The notes: a model not told the origin generated them from the sequence alone. A DNA stretch of 64,000 nt from Mariniphaga sp041687215 (GCF_041687215.1 NZ_JAWLCI010000010.1:1-64000); one strand, 5' to 3'; shown: positions 27,003 to 35,714, numbered from the stretch's first letter. Made by a program: numbers and translations.

Positions 27003-28121
27003 TTAAGAAGTTTTCCGGTACCTCCAAATGGCCAGGCTCAGAAAAAACACACCCAACACAGAAAGAGAAATAAATTCTTCAATCAAATCGAAAAACCCGG
27101 AACCTTTCAGGATAACCATACGCATGATTTTCATAAAATAAAAAATCGGGTTCACGCGGTCGGCCATCTGCGCCCATTGCGGCATACTTTCCACAGGCGT
27201 AAAAATTCCGCCCATCAAAATAAAAATCATCATAAAAAAGAAACTCACAAACATCACCTGTTGCTGGGTTTCCGAAATGGTGGAAATGAACAATCCCAGA
27301 CCGAGCACACTGATGAGGTAAATGCCAGCCATCCCAAATAAAAGCCAGAGGCTTCCCACAATGGGCAGGTCGAAAACCAGCCACGCGATAAATAACCCGA
27401 AGGCCAGGTCGAAGAGTGCAATAATCCAGAAAGGTACCAGTTTACCGATGATAAAATGGTGTTTTTTTATCGGCGTTACGTTGAGTTGCTCTATGGTTCC
27501 TATTTCCTTTTCACGCACCAGGTTCATTCCCGACATGAACATTCCAATGATGGTAACCAAAATGGCCAGAATGCCCGGCGCCATGTACCATTTGTAATCG
27601 AGTTCGCTGTTGTACCAGTAACTTTCGGCAATTTTTACCTGTGCAGGCGGGGTAAATTCAGGGATTCCTTTCCATTCGGCCACCAGGTTTTGGTTGTACG
27701 AGGAAATAATTCGCGAAGAATAGGCATAGATAAGTTGAGCAGAATTGCCATCGATGGCATTTACAAGAAGCTGTAAATGAGCTTTATCGTTTCGGACTAG
27801 GTTTTGTTCGAAATTTACCGGAATGTTGAGTACAACATCAGCTTTGTCGTTCAGCAGCATTTCCTCTCCAATGATTTCATCCTGCACCATTTCAGTGATG
27901 TGATAAAACGGAATGCCATCGAATTTGGCAATTAACTCCCGCGATGCAGAGGAAAGGTCTTTGTCAACCACCACCATATCAATCTGTTTCATTTCGAATG
28001 TAGCGGCAAAAACCAAAATAAGCATTTGCATCAACGGAACGCCAAAAATCATGGGCAGCATCGACCGGTTCCGGAATATCTGCCGGAATTCTTTTTGTAA
28101 TATGTAAAGAATGGTTTTCAT
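27003..28121 (-). CDS. ABC-2 type permease (YbhR-like)
   Basis: A 372-aa inner-membrane ABC-2 permease, related to YbhR/YadH. Structure: one N-terminal membrane segment (SMLPMIFGVPLMQMLILVFA), a large periplasmic loop of about 140 residues, then five C-terminal segments, including the family motif REKEIGTIEQLNVTPI. Last gene of the minus-strand exporter operon. It partners with the permease at 28185 and the two ATPases to make one exporter for hydrophobic compounds, in the style of E. coli YbhFSR. Confidence 0.93.
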   Translation of the reverse strand: MKTILYILQKEFRQIFRNRSMLPMIFGVPLMQMLILVFAATFEMKQIDMVVVDKDLSSASRELIAKFDGIPFYHITEMVQDEIIGEEMLLNDKADVVLNIPVNFEQNLVRNDKAHLQLLVNAIDGNSAQLIYAYSSRIISSYNQNLVAEWKGIPEFTPPAQVKIAESYWYNSELDYKWYMAPGILAILVTIIGMFMSGMNLVREKEIGTIEQLNVTPIKKHHFIIGKLVPFWIIALFDLAFGLFIAWLVFDLPIVGSLWLLFGMAGIYLISVLGLGLFISTISETQQQVMFVSFFFMMIFILMGGIFTPVESMPQWAQMADRVNPIFYFMKIMRMVILKGSGFFDLIEEFISLSVLGVFFLSLAIWRYRKTS

Positions 28122-28155
28122 GTTTCAACTGTTAAAAGTTTCACGTTTTAGGTTT

Positions 28156-28182
28156 CTCCCCCTTGGGGGAGTTAGAGGGGGC
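28156..28182 (+). repeat. REP-like palindrome between the two permease genes
   Basis: CTCCCCCTTGGGGGAG (28156-28171) followed by TTAGAGGGGGC. The same layout, a GC-rich palindrome plus T(T/C)AG(A/G)GG(A/G)GGC, recurs at 29418-29445 and 30255-30281 in this operon. Bacteroidota carry scattered elements of this kind. Confidence 0.75.
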
Positions 28183-28184
28183 TT

Positions 28185-29291
28185 TTATTCCAGTCTTACC
28201 TTAAACTTTTTCACACTCACCGCCACAAAAAACAGCGTCATTCCAATCAATATGAACGTTTCTTTCCAGACAAAAAGCAACCCGGTTCCCTTCAGCATAA
28301 TGCTGCGGATGATGGTAATAAACCAGCGGGCAGGCATGATGTGACTGAGCCACTGCAGAATTTTGGGCATGTTTTCGATGGGGAAAATAAATCCCGATAG
28401 AATAATGGTCGGCAGCATCAGCGCAATCATTGAAATGAACATGGCCACCATCTGGTTTTTTGCCGCAGTGGAAATGAGAATTCCAAAACAAAGTGCCATC
28501 AAAATGAACAGGATGGTTTCAAGCATCAGTAAAATGAAGCTTCCGGTAACCGGCACGCCAAAAACGAAGTGCCCAATCAGCACAATAACAAAGGCGTTGA
28601 TGATGGAAAGAATCAGATAAGGCAGTACTTTCCCTACAATGATTTGTCCCGGTTTCAGCGGCGAAACCAGCAAAATTTCCATGGTTCCCATCTCTTTTTC
28701 GCGGGTAATGGAAATGGAGGTCATCATGGCTGAGATGAGCATTAAAATGAGCGCCATGGTTCCCGGAACAAACATATAGGCGCTTTTCATCTCCTCGTTG
28801 AAATACATGCGCACCTCGGGTTCAATTTGCATAGGCATTTCCATGTTCGGGTTCAACTTGCGGATGTAATCGTTGATAATGCCTGTGGTGTAGGAAGTGA
28901 CCAGCCGGGCCATATTCGGGTCGGACGCATCGGCAATGAGCTGCACCTGAGCTGAACCTTCGCGAATTAATTTTTCACCAAAATTGCTTTCAAAAACAAC
29001 CACTTCCTTTACTTTCCCTTTTTTGAAAATTTCTTCAATTCCTTGTGTATTGCTGAGGTTTTCTTCGAGCAGAAAATAGCCTGAAGACAGCAGCTTGTTG
29101 GTTATTTGCAGGGTGGTTTCATCTTTCGACTGGTCGTAAATGGCAATGTGCACATCGCTGATTTCGCTTTTTATAACCGTGCCAAAAATGAGCAACTGGG
29201 CAATTGGAATACCAAACAAAATCAGCATCGTCCGCGGGTCGCGGAAAATGTGGAAGAATTCTTTTTTTATGAATGATTTCAGTTGTTTCAT
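28185..29291 (-). CDS. ABC-2 type permease (YbhS-like)
   Basis: A 368-aa ABC-2 permease sharing the layout of its neighbour: N-terminal membrane segment (TMLILFGIPIAQLLIFGTVI), periplasmic domain, then five membrane segments with the motif TREKEMGTMEILLVSPL. It is separated from the next permease by a REP-like palindrome. Together the two form the heterodimeric channel of the exporter. Confidence 0.93.
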   Translation of the reverse strand: MKQLKSFIKKEFFHIFRDPRTMLILFGIPIAQLLIFGTVIKSEISDVHIAIYDQSKDETTLQITNKLLSSGYFLLEENLSNTQGIEEIFKKGKVKEVVVFESNFGEKLIREGSAQVQLIADASDPNMARLVTSYTTGIINDYIRKLNPNMEMPMQIEPEVRMYFNEEMKSAYMFVPGTMALILMLISAMMTSISITREKEMGTMEILLVSPLKPGQIIVGKVLPYLILSIINAFVIVLIGHFVFGVPVTGSFILLMLETILFILMALCFGILISTAAKNQMVAMFISMIALMLPTIILSGFIFPIENMPKILQWLSHIMPARWFITIIRSIMLKGTGLLFVWKETFILIGMTLFFVAVSVKKFKVRLE

Positions 29292-29394
29292 ATATTAAGA
29301 TGGCTGGAAGACGGAAGTCAGAAGACCGAAGTTGATTCGTTATATTACAGAATTTCGTTTTCCATTTTTTTATTAGTTGCTACATATTTTTCGT

Positions 29395-30228
29395 TTATTC
29401 ATTACTTATTTCCAAATCCCTTCCTTCGGAAAGGTTAGGGGAGGCTTCCTTCCTTGCAATTTGTATAAATACTTCATCCATATTTTTTGAATTGTATTTT
29501 TCTTTCAATTTGGCTGGTGTATCAAGCGCCTCAATTTTTCCGGCATCCATTATTGAAACGCGGTCGCAGTATTCGGCTTCGTCCATGTAGTGTGTGGTAA
29601 CAAATACCGTTATTCCGTTGCTGGCTGCTTCGTAAATCAGGTCCCAAAACCGGCGGCGGGTAATGGGGTCAACGCCTCCGGTGGGTTCGTCGAGGAACAC
29701 AATTTTAGGCTCGTGAAAAACAGCCACCGAAAAAGCCAGCTTTTGTTTCCAACCCAGAGGAAGACCGGCAATCAGCTTGTTTTTGGCATTTTCCAACTCC
29801 AGTTTTTTTAACAGTTCTGCCATTTTTGCTTTCCGTTTTTTCGGCGAAATCCCGTATATTCCTGCATAAAATTGAATGTTTTCGGTCACAGTCAAATCTT
29901 CGTACAGCGAAAATTTCTGGCTCATGTACCCGATGTTCCTTTTAATTTTTTCCGTTTCACGGTAAATGTCGAATCCGGCAACTTTCACTTCGCCGGAAGT
30001 AGGAGCGGAGAGGCCGCACAAAATGCGCAGTGCCGTGGTTTTTCCTGCGCCGTTCGCCCCGAGAAATCCGAAAATTTCGCCCCGGTAAACATCAAAAGTC
30101 AAATTATCGTTGGCGGTAAAAGAACCAAATTTTTTTACAAGGTTTTGTACGGTGATGATTGGCCCCCTTTCCCTGCCGGGATTTCCCCCAATGGGGGAAA
30201 GATTGTTATGGTTTACCTTTGTGTTCAT
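29395..30228 (-). CDS. ABC transporter ATPase with non-canonical signature
   Basis: A 277-aa ATPase of the exporter. Walker A GANGAGKTTALRI, Walker B VFLDEPTGGVD and a YMSQKFSLYEDLTV Q-loop are present. The signature motif reads LPLGWKQK instead of LSGGQ, as in the second half of E. coli YbhF. It starts inside the stop of the upstream ATPase (four-base ATGA overlap, 30225-30228). Its N-terminal NLSPIGGNPGRERG and C-terminal KEASPNLSEG are encoded by REP-like elements rather than by the ancestral gene. Confidence 0.93.
   Translation of the reverse strand: MNTKVNHNNLSPIGGNPGRERGPIITVQNLVKKFGSFTANDNLTFDVYRGEIFGFLGANGAGKTTALRILCGLSAPTSGEVKVAGFDIYRETEKIKRNIGYMSQKFSLYEDLTVTENIQFYAGIYGISPKKRKAKMAELLKKLELENAKNKLIAGLPLGWKQKLAFSVAVFHEPKIVFLDEPTGGVDPITRRRFWDLIYEAASNGITVFVTTHYMDEAEYCDRVSIMDAGKIEALDTPAKLKEKYNSKNMDEVFIQIARKEASPNLSEGRDLEISNE
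29418..29445 (+). repeat. REP-like element in the 3' end of the ATPase gene
   Basis: A palindromic word (CCTTCCTTCGGAAAGG) followed by TTAGGGGAGGC. It supplies the ..EASPNLSEGR.. tail of the ATPase on the minus strand. Confidence 0.7.
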
Positions 30229-30281
30229 TCTTTATATTTTGAATTCTTCTTTTTCCCTCCTTCGGAGGGGTCAGGGGAGGC
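30162..30281. repeat. Pair of REP-like palindromes at the ATPase junction
   Basis: One element at 30162-30200 (ending with palindrome TTTCCCCCAATGGGGGAAA) and one at 30255-30281 (CCCTCCTTCGGAGGGG plus TCAGGGGAGGC) lie in opposite orientation, 55 bases apart, like a two-REP BIME. Both are inside coding sequence: one codes the N-terminus of the downstream ATPase, the other the C-terminal KKASPDPSEGG of the upstream ATPase. Confidence 0.7.
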
Positions 30282-31181
30282 TTTTTTCATCAAACTCATA
30301 AACACATCCTCAATTCCCGGAGTAATTTCTTCCACCAGCACATTTTTGTGGTTCAGTTTTTCAAGATACAAATCCAGTTCAGATGGTTCCACATCATCAT
30401 CGATTCCAGTAAAATGCACAAACTGTCCAAAAGCAAACACCGACTCCGCTTTTTCGTATGCCCGCAAATCTTTGATTAGCCGGTAGGTTTCATCTGAACG
30501 AATCTGTATAATTTTTCGTGGAAATTTTTCAATTATTTTTTTTGGCGAATCCACATTCAGTATCCGTCCGTTTTGTATAAGTGCCACGCGGTCGCAAAGG
30601 TTGGCTTCGTCCATGTAAGGTGTGGAAACAAGGATGGTAATTCCCTTTGCTTGCAGTTTTTTCAGCATTTCCCAGAACTCTTTTCGGGAAACGGCATCCA
30701 CTCCGGTGGTTGGTTCGTCGAGTACCAGTATTTTCGGACTGTGAATAAGTGCACACGATAAAGCCAGTTTTTGTTTCATTCCACCTGAAAGCTTTCCGGC
30801 ACGACGATTTTTGAACGGTTCAATCTGATAGTAAATATCGCGGATGAGGTTGTAATTTTCTTCTACGGTAGTGCCAAAAACCGTTGCAAAAAAGTTCAGG
30901 TTTTCCTCCACGCTCAAATCCTGGTAAAGTGAGAACCGCCCCGGCATATAGCCAACAATATGCCTGATTTTTTTAAAATAGGCAACCACATCGAGGCCAT
31001 CCATTTTCGCTTCCCCGGAGTCGGGAAGGAGCAAAGTCATCAGAATGCGCATCAGCGTGGTTTTTCCGGCGCCGTCGGGGCCAATCAGCCCAAACAGCTC
31101 GCCTTCATTAATTGTAAGCGATATGTTTTGTAAAGCCAGTATTTTATTGTAGGATTTTGATATATTTTTTACCGTTATCAT
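30225..31181 (-). CDS. ABC transporter ATPase with canonical signature
   Basis: A 318-aa ATPase: Walker A GPDGAGKTTLMRI, signature LSGGMKQKLALS, Walker B LVLDEPTTGVD, H-loop region STPYMDEA. It is the first of the two ATPase genes; with the second it equals the single fused YbhF ATPase of E. coli. The C-terminal tail KASPDPSEGGKKKNSKYKE comes from a REP-like element, so it probably plays no catalytic part. Confidence 0.94.
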   Translation of the reverse strand: MITVKNISKSYNKILALQNISLTINEGELFGLIGPDGAGKTTLMRILMTLLLPDSGEAKMDGLDVVAYFKKIRHIVGYMPGRFSLYQDLSVEENLNFFATVFGTTVEENYNLIRDIYYQIEPFKNRRAGKLSGGMKQKLALSCALIHSPKILVLDEPTTGVDAVSRKEFWEMLKKLQAKGITILVSTPYMDEANLCDRVALIQNGRILNVDSPKKIIEKFPRKIIQIRSDETYRLIKDLRAYEKAESVFAFGQFVHFTGIDDDVEPSELDLYLEKLNHKNVLVEEITPGIEDVFMSLMKKASPDPSEGGKKKNSKYKE

Positions 31182-31237
31182 TTTTTTGAAATTACTTCAA
31201 ACTGTTACTGTTCACTGCTACTGACAACTGCGACTGC

Positions 31238-32119
31238 TCACTGCCAACTAACTTCCCCCGGCATACCAATTTTCAGCGTACCGTCGTTTTTTACGGCCAC
31301 TTTTACGGCATAAACCAGTTTTACCCTTTCTTCTTTGGTTTGAATGATTTTCGGTGTGAATTCTGCTTCAGACGAAATCCATGTTATTTTCCCGGTAAAT
31401 GACTGGTTCTCTGTATCATTTTTGTCCACCAGAACCTTCACTTCCTGTCCGATTTTGATGCCCGGAAGCTGTGCGCCGCTCACATAAACTTTTAAAGTCA
31501 GTTCCCCCAGATTGGCCATTTTGAAAAGCGGTTTACCCGGTGCAGCCAGTTCACCCTGCTCGATATAAGTTTCGAGGATGGTGCCATTGGCTGGTGAAAT
31601 CACTTTGCAGCGGTTCAGTAAATCGAGGGTCGATTCCATCTGGGTTTCCAGCACCTGCAGTTCCGTTGTAATTGCAGTAAACTGTGTTTTTGTACTTTCA
31701 ATTTGCCGGTTGATAACGCTGATTTGACCGGTGATGTCATCCAGTTGTTTCTGCGTAGCAGCGCCATCGGCTAGCATTTGTTTAACCCGTATTTCATTGG
31801 TCTGAAGGTTCTTTTTCTGCTCTTCAAAAACGGCAACCTGTGCGTTTACAGATTTTCTTTTGGCCTCTACTGCTGTTTTTTGCGCTTCAATTTGCTGAAG
31901 TTTCAAATAAACCTGGACCGTGTCGATTAGTGCAGTCACTGAACCTGCATCTATTTTTTGACCTTTTTCCACATTTAACTGAAGAATTTTTCCTGAAGCT
32001 TCAGACGAAACAATGACCGTTTCTGCCTCAAAATTCCCGTAAGCATCCGATTTGTCATTTTGGTTGGAGCATCCAAAAAGCGAAAGCGCTAAAATGAAAA
32101 AGATTGCTTTATATTTCAT
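31238..32119 (-). CDS. HlyD-family periplasmic adaptor lipoprotein
   Basis: The membrane-fusion subunit of the exporter, 293 aa. Signal peptide with lipobox (LSLFGC, Cys17), biotinyl-lipoyl-like start (VIVSSEASGKILQLNVEKGQ), a long helical hairpin of alternating Q/K/E heptads (residues 70-165), and the beta-barrel part (ANLGELTLKVYVSGAQLPG). Resembles E. coli YbhG. It joins the ABC unit to the TolC-type channel encoded just upstream. Confidence 0.92.
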   Translation of the reverse strand: MKYKAIFFILALSLFGCSNQNDKSDAYGNFEAETVIVSSEASGKILQLNVEKGQKIDAGSVTALIDTVQVYLKLQQIEAQKTAVEAKRKSVNAQVAVFEEQKKNLQTNEIRVKQMLADGAATQKQLDDITGQISVINRQIESTKTQFTAITTELQVLETQMESTLDLLNRCKVISPANGTILETYIEQGELAAPGKPLFKMANLGELTLKVYVSGAQLPGIKIGQEVKVLVDKNDTENQSFTGKITWISSEAEFTPKIIQTKEERVKLVYAVKVAVKNDGTLKIGMPGEVSWQ

Positions 32120-32136
32120 TGTATTTAATTTTAAGG

Positions 32137-33444
32137 TTATCTGTTTATTCTATCTGAAAATTGCGACTGCGACTGCGACTGTCCACTCCCCACATTTCCT
32201 TTAATCAAATTGTATTTTTCGTTTGCTTCATCCAACTGAATTTTGTGCAGTTCAAGGTTTAGTTTTGCCACCGTTTCTGCCTGTAATTCACGAATGTAGT
32301 CAGTTGTTGTGACGAATTCGTTTTTCAGCTTTGAGGCTGCCGATTTAGTGATTTCTGTCCGTAACTCAACCATTTCCTGGTCCGTTTTCAGTATAGTTTC
32401 CAGTTTGCCAATTTGCTCTTTTTGCTGGGCCAGCAAAAGCTGAATGTTTTGGTCGAACGTTTCTTCCTGTTTCTGAATCATTTCCTGCTGCAGTGTGAGG
32501 ACCTGCTTTTGCCGGTTCGTTTTGTTCCAGTCAAAAACATTCCACGACAATCCGACTCCAACCAGATAGTAGGTATCGAACTCATTGTTCAGCATATTCA
32601 AACCCGGCTTGCCGTAACCTGCCTGTCCGAAGCCGAATAGTTTCGGATTGCGTGATTTGTCGAGCAACGTCATTTGCGTTTCCAGTTGTGCCATTTGGTT
32701 CGAAAATAACACCTGCTCGGGGCGTAAAAGATTATCTCCGGGCAAAACCGGTTTTTCGTCGAAAACCAATTCAACATTCTGATTCATGGTTTTCCCGGTT
32801 AAAATGGAAAGCATTTGAATGGCTGCATTTTTTGCCGCAACGAGTTGAATTTTATGCTGCTCCAGATTCAGTAATTCAGCCTTAATTTCCAGGGCTAAAG
32901 TTTTTTCTGCCATACCGTTTCTGATGGCAGACTCCACTGAACTCAGTTTTTCATTTAGAACTTTTTGCTGGGCACTCACAACTTCCATCTGTTTTTCAAC
33001 CAACAATGCGGTAAAAAATGCCTGTGCAACCTGTTCGTTCAGTTTGTAAAGTTCCACCTCCAATTCGCTTAAATGGCTTTTCAGCAGGGCATCTTCCAGT
33101 TGGGCATTGGCTTCTGTTAACCCGCTGTCCCAAATGGTTTGGCGAAACTCAGCATACGCTTTGTACTGGTCTTTGGAAACCGTTGGGATGGAAATGTTGG
33201 GCAGCGCAATGTCCACTTTTGTTACATCCGACTGGTAGGTGGCTTGCCCGTTCAACGAAATCTGAGGCATATAACCGGTTTTCAGGTTGTCTTTTTTCAA
33301 TTGGGTAATTTCCTGCCAGATACCAGCCTGTTGAAGATTCGGATAATTTTCCCGGGTCCGAAGGTAGCATTCGGCAAGTGTAACTTCCTGTTGTCCCAGT
33401 GCCATCTGGGCTGGAAGAAGCAAAAGGATAAGAATTCGTTTCAT
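32137..33444 (-). CDS. TolC-family outer-membrane channel protein
   Basis: An outer-membrane efflux protein of 435 aa from the ATG at 33444, which places a clean signal peptide (KRILILLLLPAQMALGQ) first; the longer frame from 33492 adds a hydrophilic leader. Long alpha-helical stretches with duplicated LAEC..REN.PNL..A and QE.L..QE...L segments are typical. The C-terminal GSGQSQSQSQ run comes from the short intergenic repeat GCGACTGCGACTGCGACTG at 32164, translated into protein. It is the second gene of the exporter operon. Confidence 0.92.
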   Translation of the reverse strand: MKRILILLLLPAQMALGQQEVTLAECYLRTRENYPNLQQAGIWQEITQLKKDNLKTGYMPQISLNGQATYQSDVTKVDIALPNISIPTVSKDQYKAYAEFRQTIWDSGLTEANAQLEDALLKSHLSELEVELYKLNEQVAQAFFTALLVEKQMEVVSAQQKVLNEKLSSVESAIRNGMAEKTLALEIKAELLNLEQHKIQLVAAKNAAIQMLSILTGKTMNQNVELVFDEKPVLPGDNLLRPEQVLFSNQMAQLETQMTLLDKSRNPKLFGFGQAGYGKPGLNMLNNEFDTYYLVGVGLSWNVFDWNKTNRQKQVLTLQQEMIQKQEETFDQNIQLLLAQQKEQIGKLETILKTDQEMVELRTEITKSAASKLKNEFVTTTDYIRELQAETVAKLNLELHKIQLDEANEKYNLIKGNVGSGQSQSQSQFSDRINR

Positions 33445-33509
33445 TTTTGCTGAGATTTTTATTGTTTCTGATAACTGTGACTGCATCTGCAACTAATATG
33501 TATCATTGT

Positions 33510-34133
33510 TCATCCGGCTTTTTCAATTAAGATGGAATCCAGAATAAATTGTCTCACAGACTCTTTTCTTTTAATAAGAAATTCTTTGTAAGCTTTTTTG
33601 TTGTTTTCAAAGAACATAATTTCCATAAGCGGCCTGGCAACCACTGGAAAAATGCTTAATGCCAGAATGTTAATAAGCAGGTCTTTCGGATCCATTTTTT
33701 TGATTTTTCCCGCTTCCATTTCTTTTTCAAGCATGTTGAAAACTTCTTGCGGATTTACACCGGTACTTTTTATCACCGATGCCAGGAACCCGGGGTCGCG
33801 ATGAATTTCTTTCAGAATAAAAGAAGGTATAAACGGATTTTTCAACAGGAAATCGATATATTTCTCAATAAAAATGCTGAGTTTCTTTTCGAAAGGAAGC
33901 TCCGAATGAATAAAAGTTTCGAGACCTGGAAAAATCTGATTAAAAACCTTTTTGAAAATGGCTTCAAAAAGTTTTTGCTTGGTTCGGAAGTAATAGTGCA
34001 GCAGCGCTTTGTTTATACCAGCCTCGTTGGCAATTTCCTGCATTCGCGCTCCATCCATACCTTTTTGTATAAAAACCGTTTGTGCTGCTTCAAGAATTTT
34101 GTCTTCGGTGTTGTCTTTTTTTATTTCACTCAT
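33510..34133 (-). CDS. TetR-family regulator of the exporter operon
   Basis: A 207-aa repressor from the ATG at 34133. HTH: DKILEAAQTVFIQKGMDGARMQEIANEAGINKALLHYYF, positions about 10-50, with the usual AxxxGxxxxxLYxxF-type pattern. The C-terminal ligand-binding region is diverse. It is the first gene of the operon that continues with the TolC, HlyD, two ATPases and two permeases, so it probably represses the whole unit until a toxic ligand is bound. Operator palindromes at 34156-34173 and 34218-34235 support self-regulation. The longer frame from 34184 would run into the operators, so it is not used. Confidence 0.92.
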   Translation of the reverse strand: MSEIKKDNTEDKILEAAQTVFIQKGMDGARMQEIANEAGINKALLHYYFRTKQKLFEAIFKKVFNQIFPGLETFIHSELPFEKKLSIFIEKYIDFLLKNPFIPSFILKEIHRDPGFLASVIKSTGVNPQEVFNMLEKEMEAGKIKKMDPKDLLINILALSIFPVVARPLMEIMFFENNKKAYKEFLIKRKESVRQFILDSILIEKAG

Positions 34134-34155
34134 CACAAATAATTTAACTGTTTGA

Positions 34156-34173
34156 TTTAACCAACTGGTCAAA
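34156..34173 (-). promoter_or_regulatory. TetR operator overlapping the exporter promoter
   Basis: TTTAACCAACTGGTCAAA matches the second site in 16 of 18 bases. It overlaps a minus-strand -7 box TATTTTTG at 34170-34177, which has a -33 TTTG at 34198-34201 with a 20-base spacer. Binding here would block transcription of the tetR-led operon. Confidence 0.75.
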
Positions 34174-34217
34174 AATAGAATCATAAATTGGATTGACCAA
34201 ATATTTTAACCTAAAAG

Positions 34218-34235
34218 TTTAACCAAATGGTTAAA
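34218..34235. promoter_or_regulatory. TetR operator, upstream copy
   Basis: TTTAACCAAATGGTTAAA is a palindrome with 8-bp arms and a two-base centre. Its centre is 62 bases from that of the other copy, about six helical turns. It lies between the divergent tetR and pseudouridine synthase genes and could affect both. Confidence 0.72.
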
Positions 34236-34260
34236 AATAATTATTTCAAAAAATAAGTGT

Positions 34261-34268
34261 TACTTTTG
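34261..34268 (+). promoter_or_regulatory. Bacteroidota -7 box (TACTTTTG) for the RluA-type gene
   Basis: TACTTTTG ends 57 bases before the ATG at 34326 and fits TAnnTTTG. No clear -33 element is seen; the TetR operator lies about 25 bases upstream. Confidence 0.45.
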
Positions 34269-34325
34269 ATTCTCCAAATTATGCCGGAAAAAGAAGGTTA
34301 ATGTGGCATTCTAATATTTAATACA

Positions 34326-35237
34326 ATGCATTCAAAAAAATCGAAATCGTTTCAGAATAAAATACCAAATCAGAACAATCTTTCTTTTACAGTTACTGCA
34401 AATTCACTTCTTATGGATTTTCTGATGATACAAATGCCTCATAAAAGCCGCAATAACATTAAATCGCTGTTAAGCCACAAGCAGGTTCTGGTTGACGGAA
34501 ACCCGGTTTCACAGTTCAATTTTCCGCTTACATCGGGGCAAAAGGTTGAAATTAGCAGCAATCGTATTTTGCCGGAACAAAAATTCAGGGAATACAATAT
34601 TATTTATGAGGACCAGCACATTATTGTAATTGACAAAATGGCCGGGTTGCTTTCCATGGCTACAAAAAATGAGAAACGAAACACCGCATACAGTTTATTA
34701 AGTAAACATGTGAAAAAACAGGACAGAGGAAACAAAATATTTATTGTGCACCGCCTGGACAGGGAAACATCGGGATTAATGCTGTTTGCCAAAAGTGAAC
34801 CGGTAAAAATGAAACTTCAGGAGTTTTGGAATGAAACAGTTATTGAACGCACTTACATTGCGGTGGTTGAGGGAATGGTTGAACAACAGGAAGGAACTAT
34901 TTCGTCGTATCTGTCGGAGGACAAGGTTTTTAAAATGCACTCGTCGCAGGCGCCCGGTGACGGACAAAAAGCAGTAACGCATTTTTCAGTGCTCAAAAAA
35001 AACGAATCATATTCTTTGTTAAAAGTAAATCTCGAAACCGGCAGAAAAAATCAAATACGGATTCACATGCAGGAAATGGGGCACCCCATTGCAGGCGATA
35101 AAAAATACTATGCCACAACAAATCCGATGAAAAGATTGGGCCTTCATGCTACGAAAATAACGTTTATTCATCCCGTTTCAGGAGAGAAAATGGATTTTGA
35201 AACTAAAATTCCGCGGGTATTTATGCGGTTATTTTAA
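34326..35237 (+). CDS. RluA-family rRNA/tRNA pseudouridine synthase
   Basis: A 303-aa pseudouridine synthase with an N-terminal S4-like RNA-binding domain (NNIKSLLSHKQVLVDGNPV near 45-60) and the RluA catalytic core: IVHRLDRETSGLMLFAKS with the catalytic aspartate, and the ETGRKNQIRIHMQEMGHPIAGD loop. It probably modifies 23S rRNA or tRNA; the exact position cannot be given. Convergent with the thioredoxin gene, with only three bases between stops. Confidence 0.93.
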   Translation: MHSKKSKSFQNKIPNQNNLSFTVTANSLLMDFLMIQMPHKSRNNIKSLLSHKQVLVDGNPVSQFNFPLTSGQKVEISSNRILPEQKFREYNIIYEDQHIIVIDKMAGLLSMATKNEKRNTAYSLLSKHVKKQDRGNKIFIVHRLDRETSGLMLFAKSEPVKMKLQEFWNETVIERTYIAVVEGMVEQQEGTISSYLSEDKVFKMHSSQAPGDGQKAVTHFSVLKKNESYSLLKVNLETGRKNQIRIHMQEMGHPIAGDKKYYATTNPMKRLGLHATKITFIHPVSGEKMDFETKIPRVFMRLF

Positions 35238-35240
35238 CAG

Positions 35241-35714
35241 CTATTGCTGATGAAACTTCAGTTTTAACTCACTTGCCGCTATAAATCCGTAATTCCTGAA
35301 TAATTCCACACCTTCATTATTCAGAACCAGTTGAGTTGGCACAGCTGAAATTCCAAAATACTGCATTACATTCTGGCTGTTTGGGTTCATCACATTCAAT
35401 TCGACAACATTTACCTTAATTTTCGGTGCGCTTTTTATTTCTGCCAAAACTGGCTCCATTTGTTTGCAGATGGTGCATCCGGTTGATTTGAATTGCAACA
35501 ACGTAAACTCAAAATTTTCTCCGTTTTTGGTGTAATTGAAAAGAGAATCTACCCACTGTTCACCTGAAAGGATTACTTCTGTTCCGGCTGATGCGCGCAA
35601 TTTTTCAGCGATGAAGTTGTTTAGGTTGTTTTTCATAAAGTAACCTAGCAACAAAAGTCCAAGCAGCAGAGATAAAAGGATTATGGGAAGGTTTTGTTTT
35701 TTCATTTTCTTCAA
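35241..35714 (-). CDS. Thioredoxin-fold membrane-anchored protein
   Basis: A 157-aa protein with an N-terminal membrane anchor (LPIILLSLLLGLLLLGYF) and a thioredoxin-like domain. The active site is STGCTICKQMEP (CxxC = CTIC) and the cis-proline is in ISAVPTQLVL. It is likely exposed to the periplasm, with a role in disulphide exchange or reduction. Close spacing to the RluA-type gene reflects convergence, not an operon. Confidence 0.85.
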   Translation of the reverse strand: MKKMKKQNLPIILLSLLLGLLLLGYFMKNNLNNFIAEKLRASAGTEVILSGEQWVDSLFNYTKNGENFEFTLLQFKSTGCTICKQMEPVLAEIKSAPKIKVNVVELNVMNPNSQNVMQYFGISAVPTQLVLNNEGVELFRNYGFIAASELKLKFHQQ

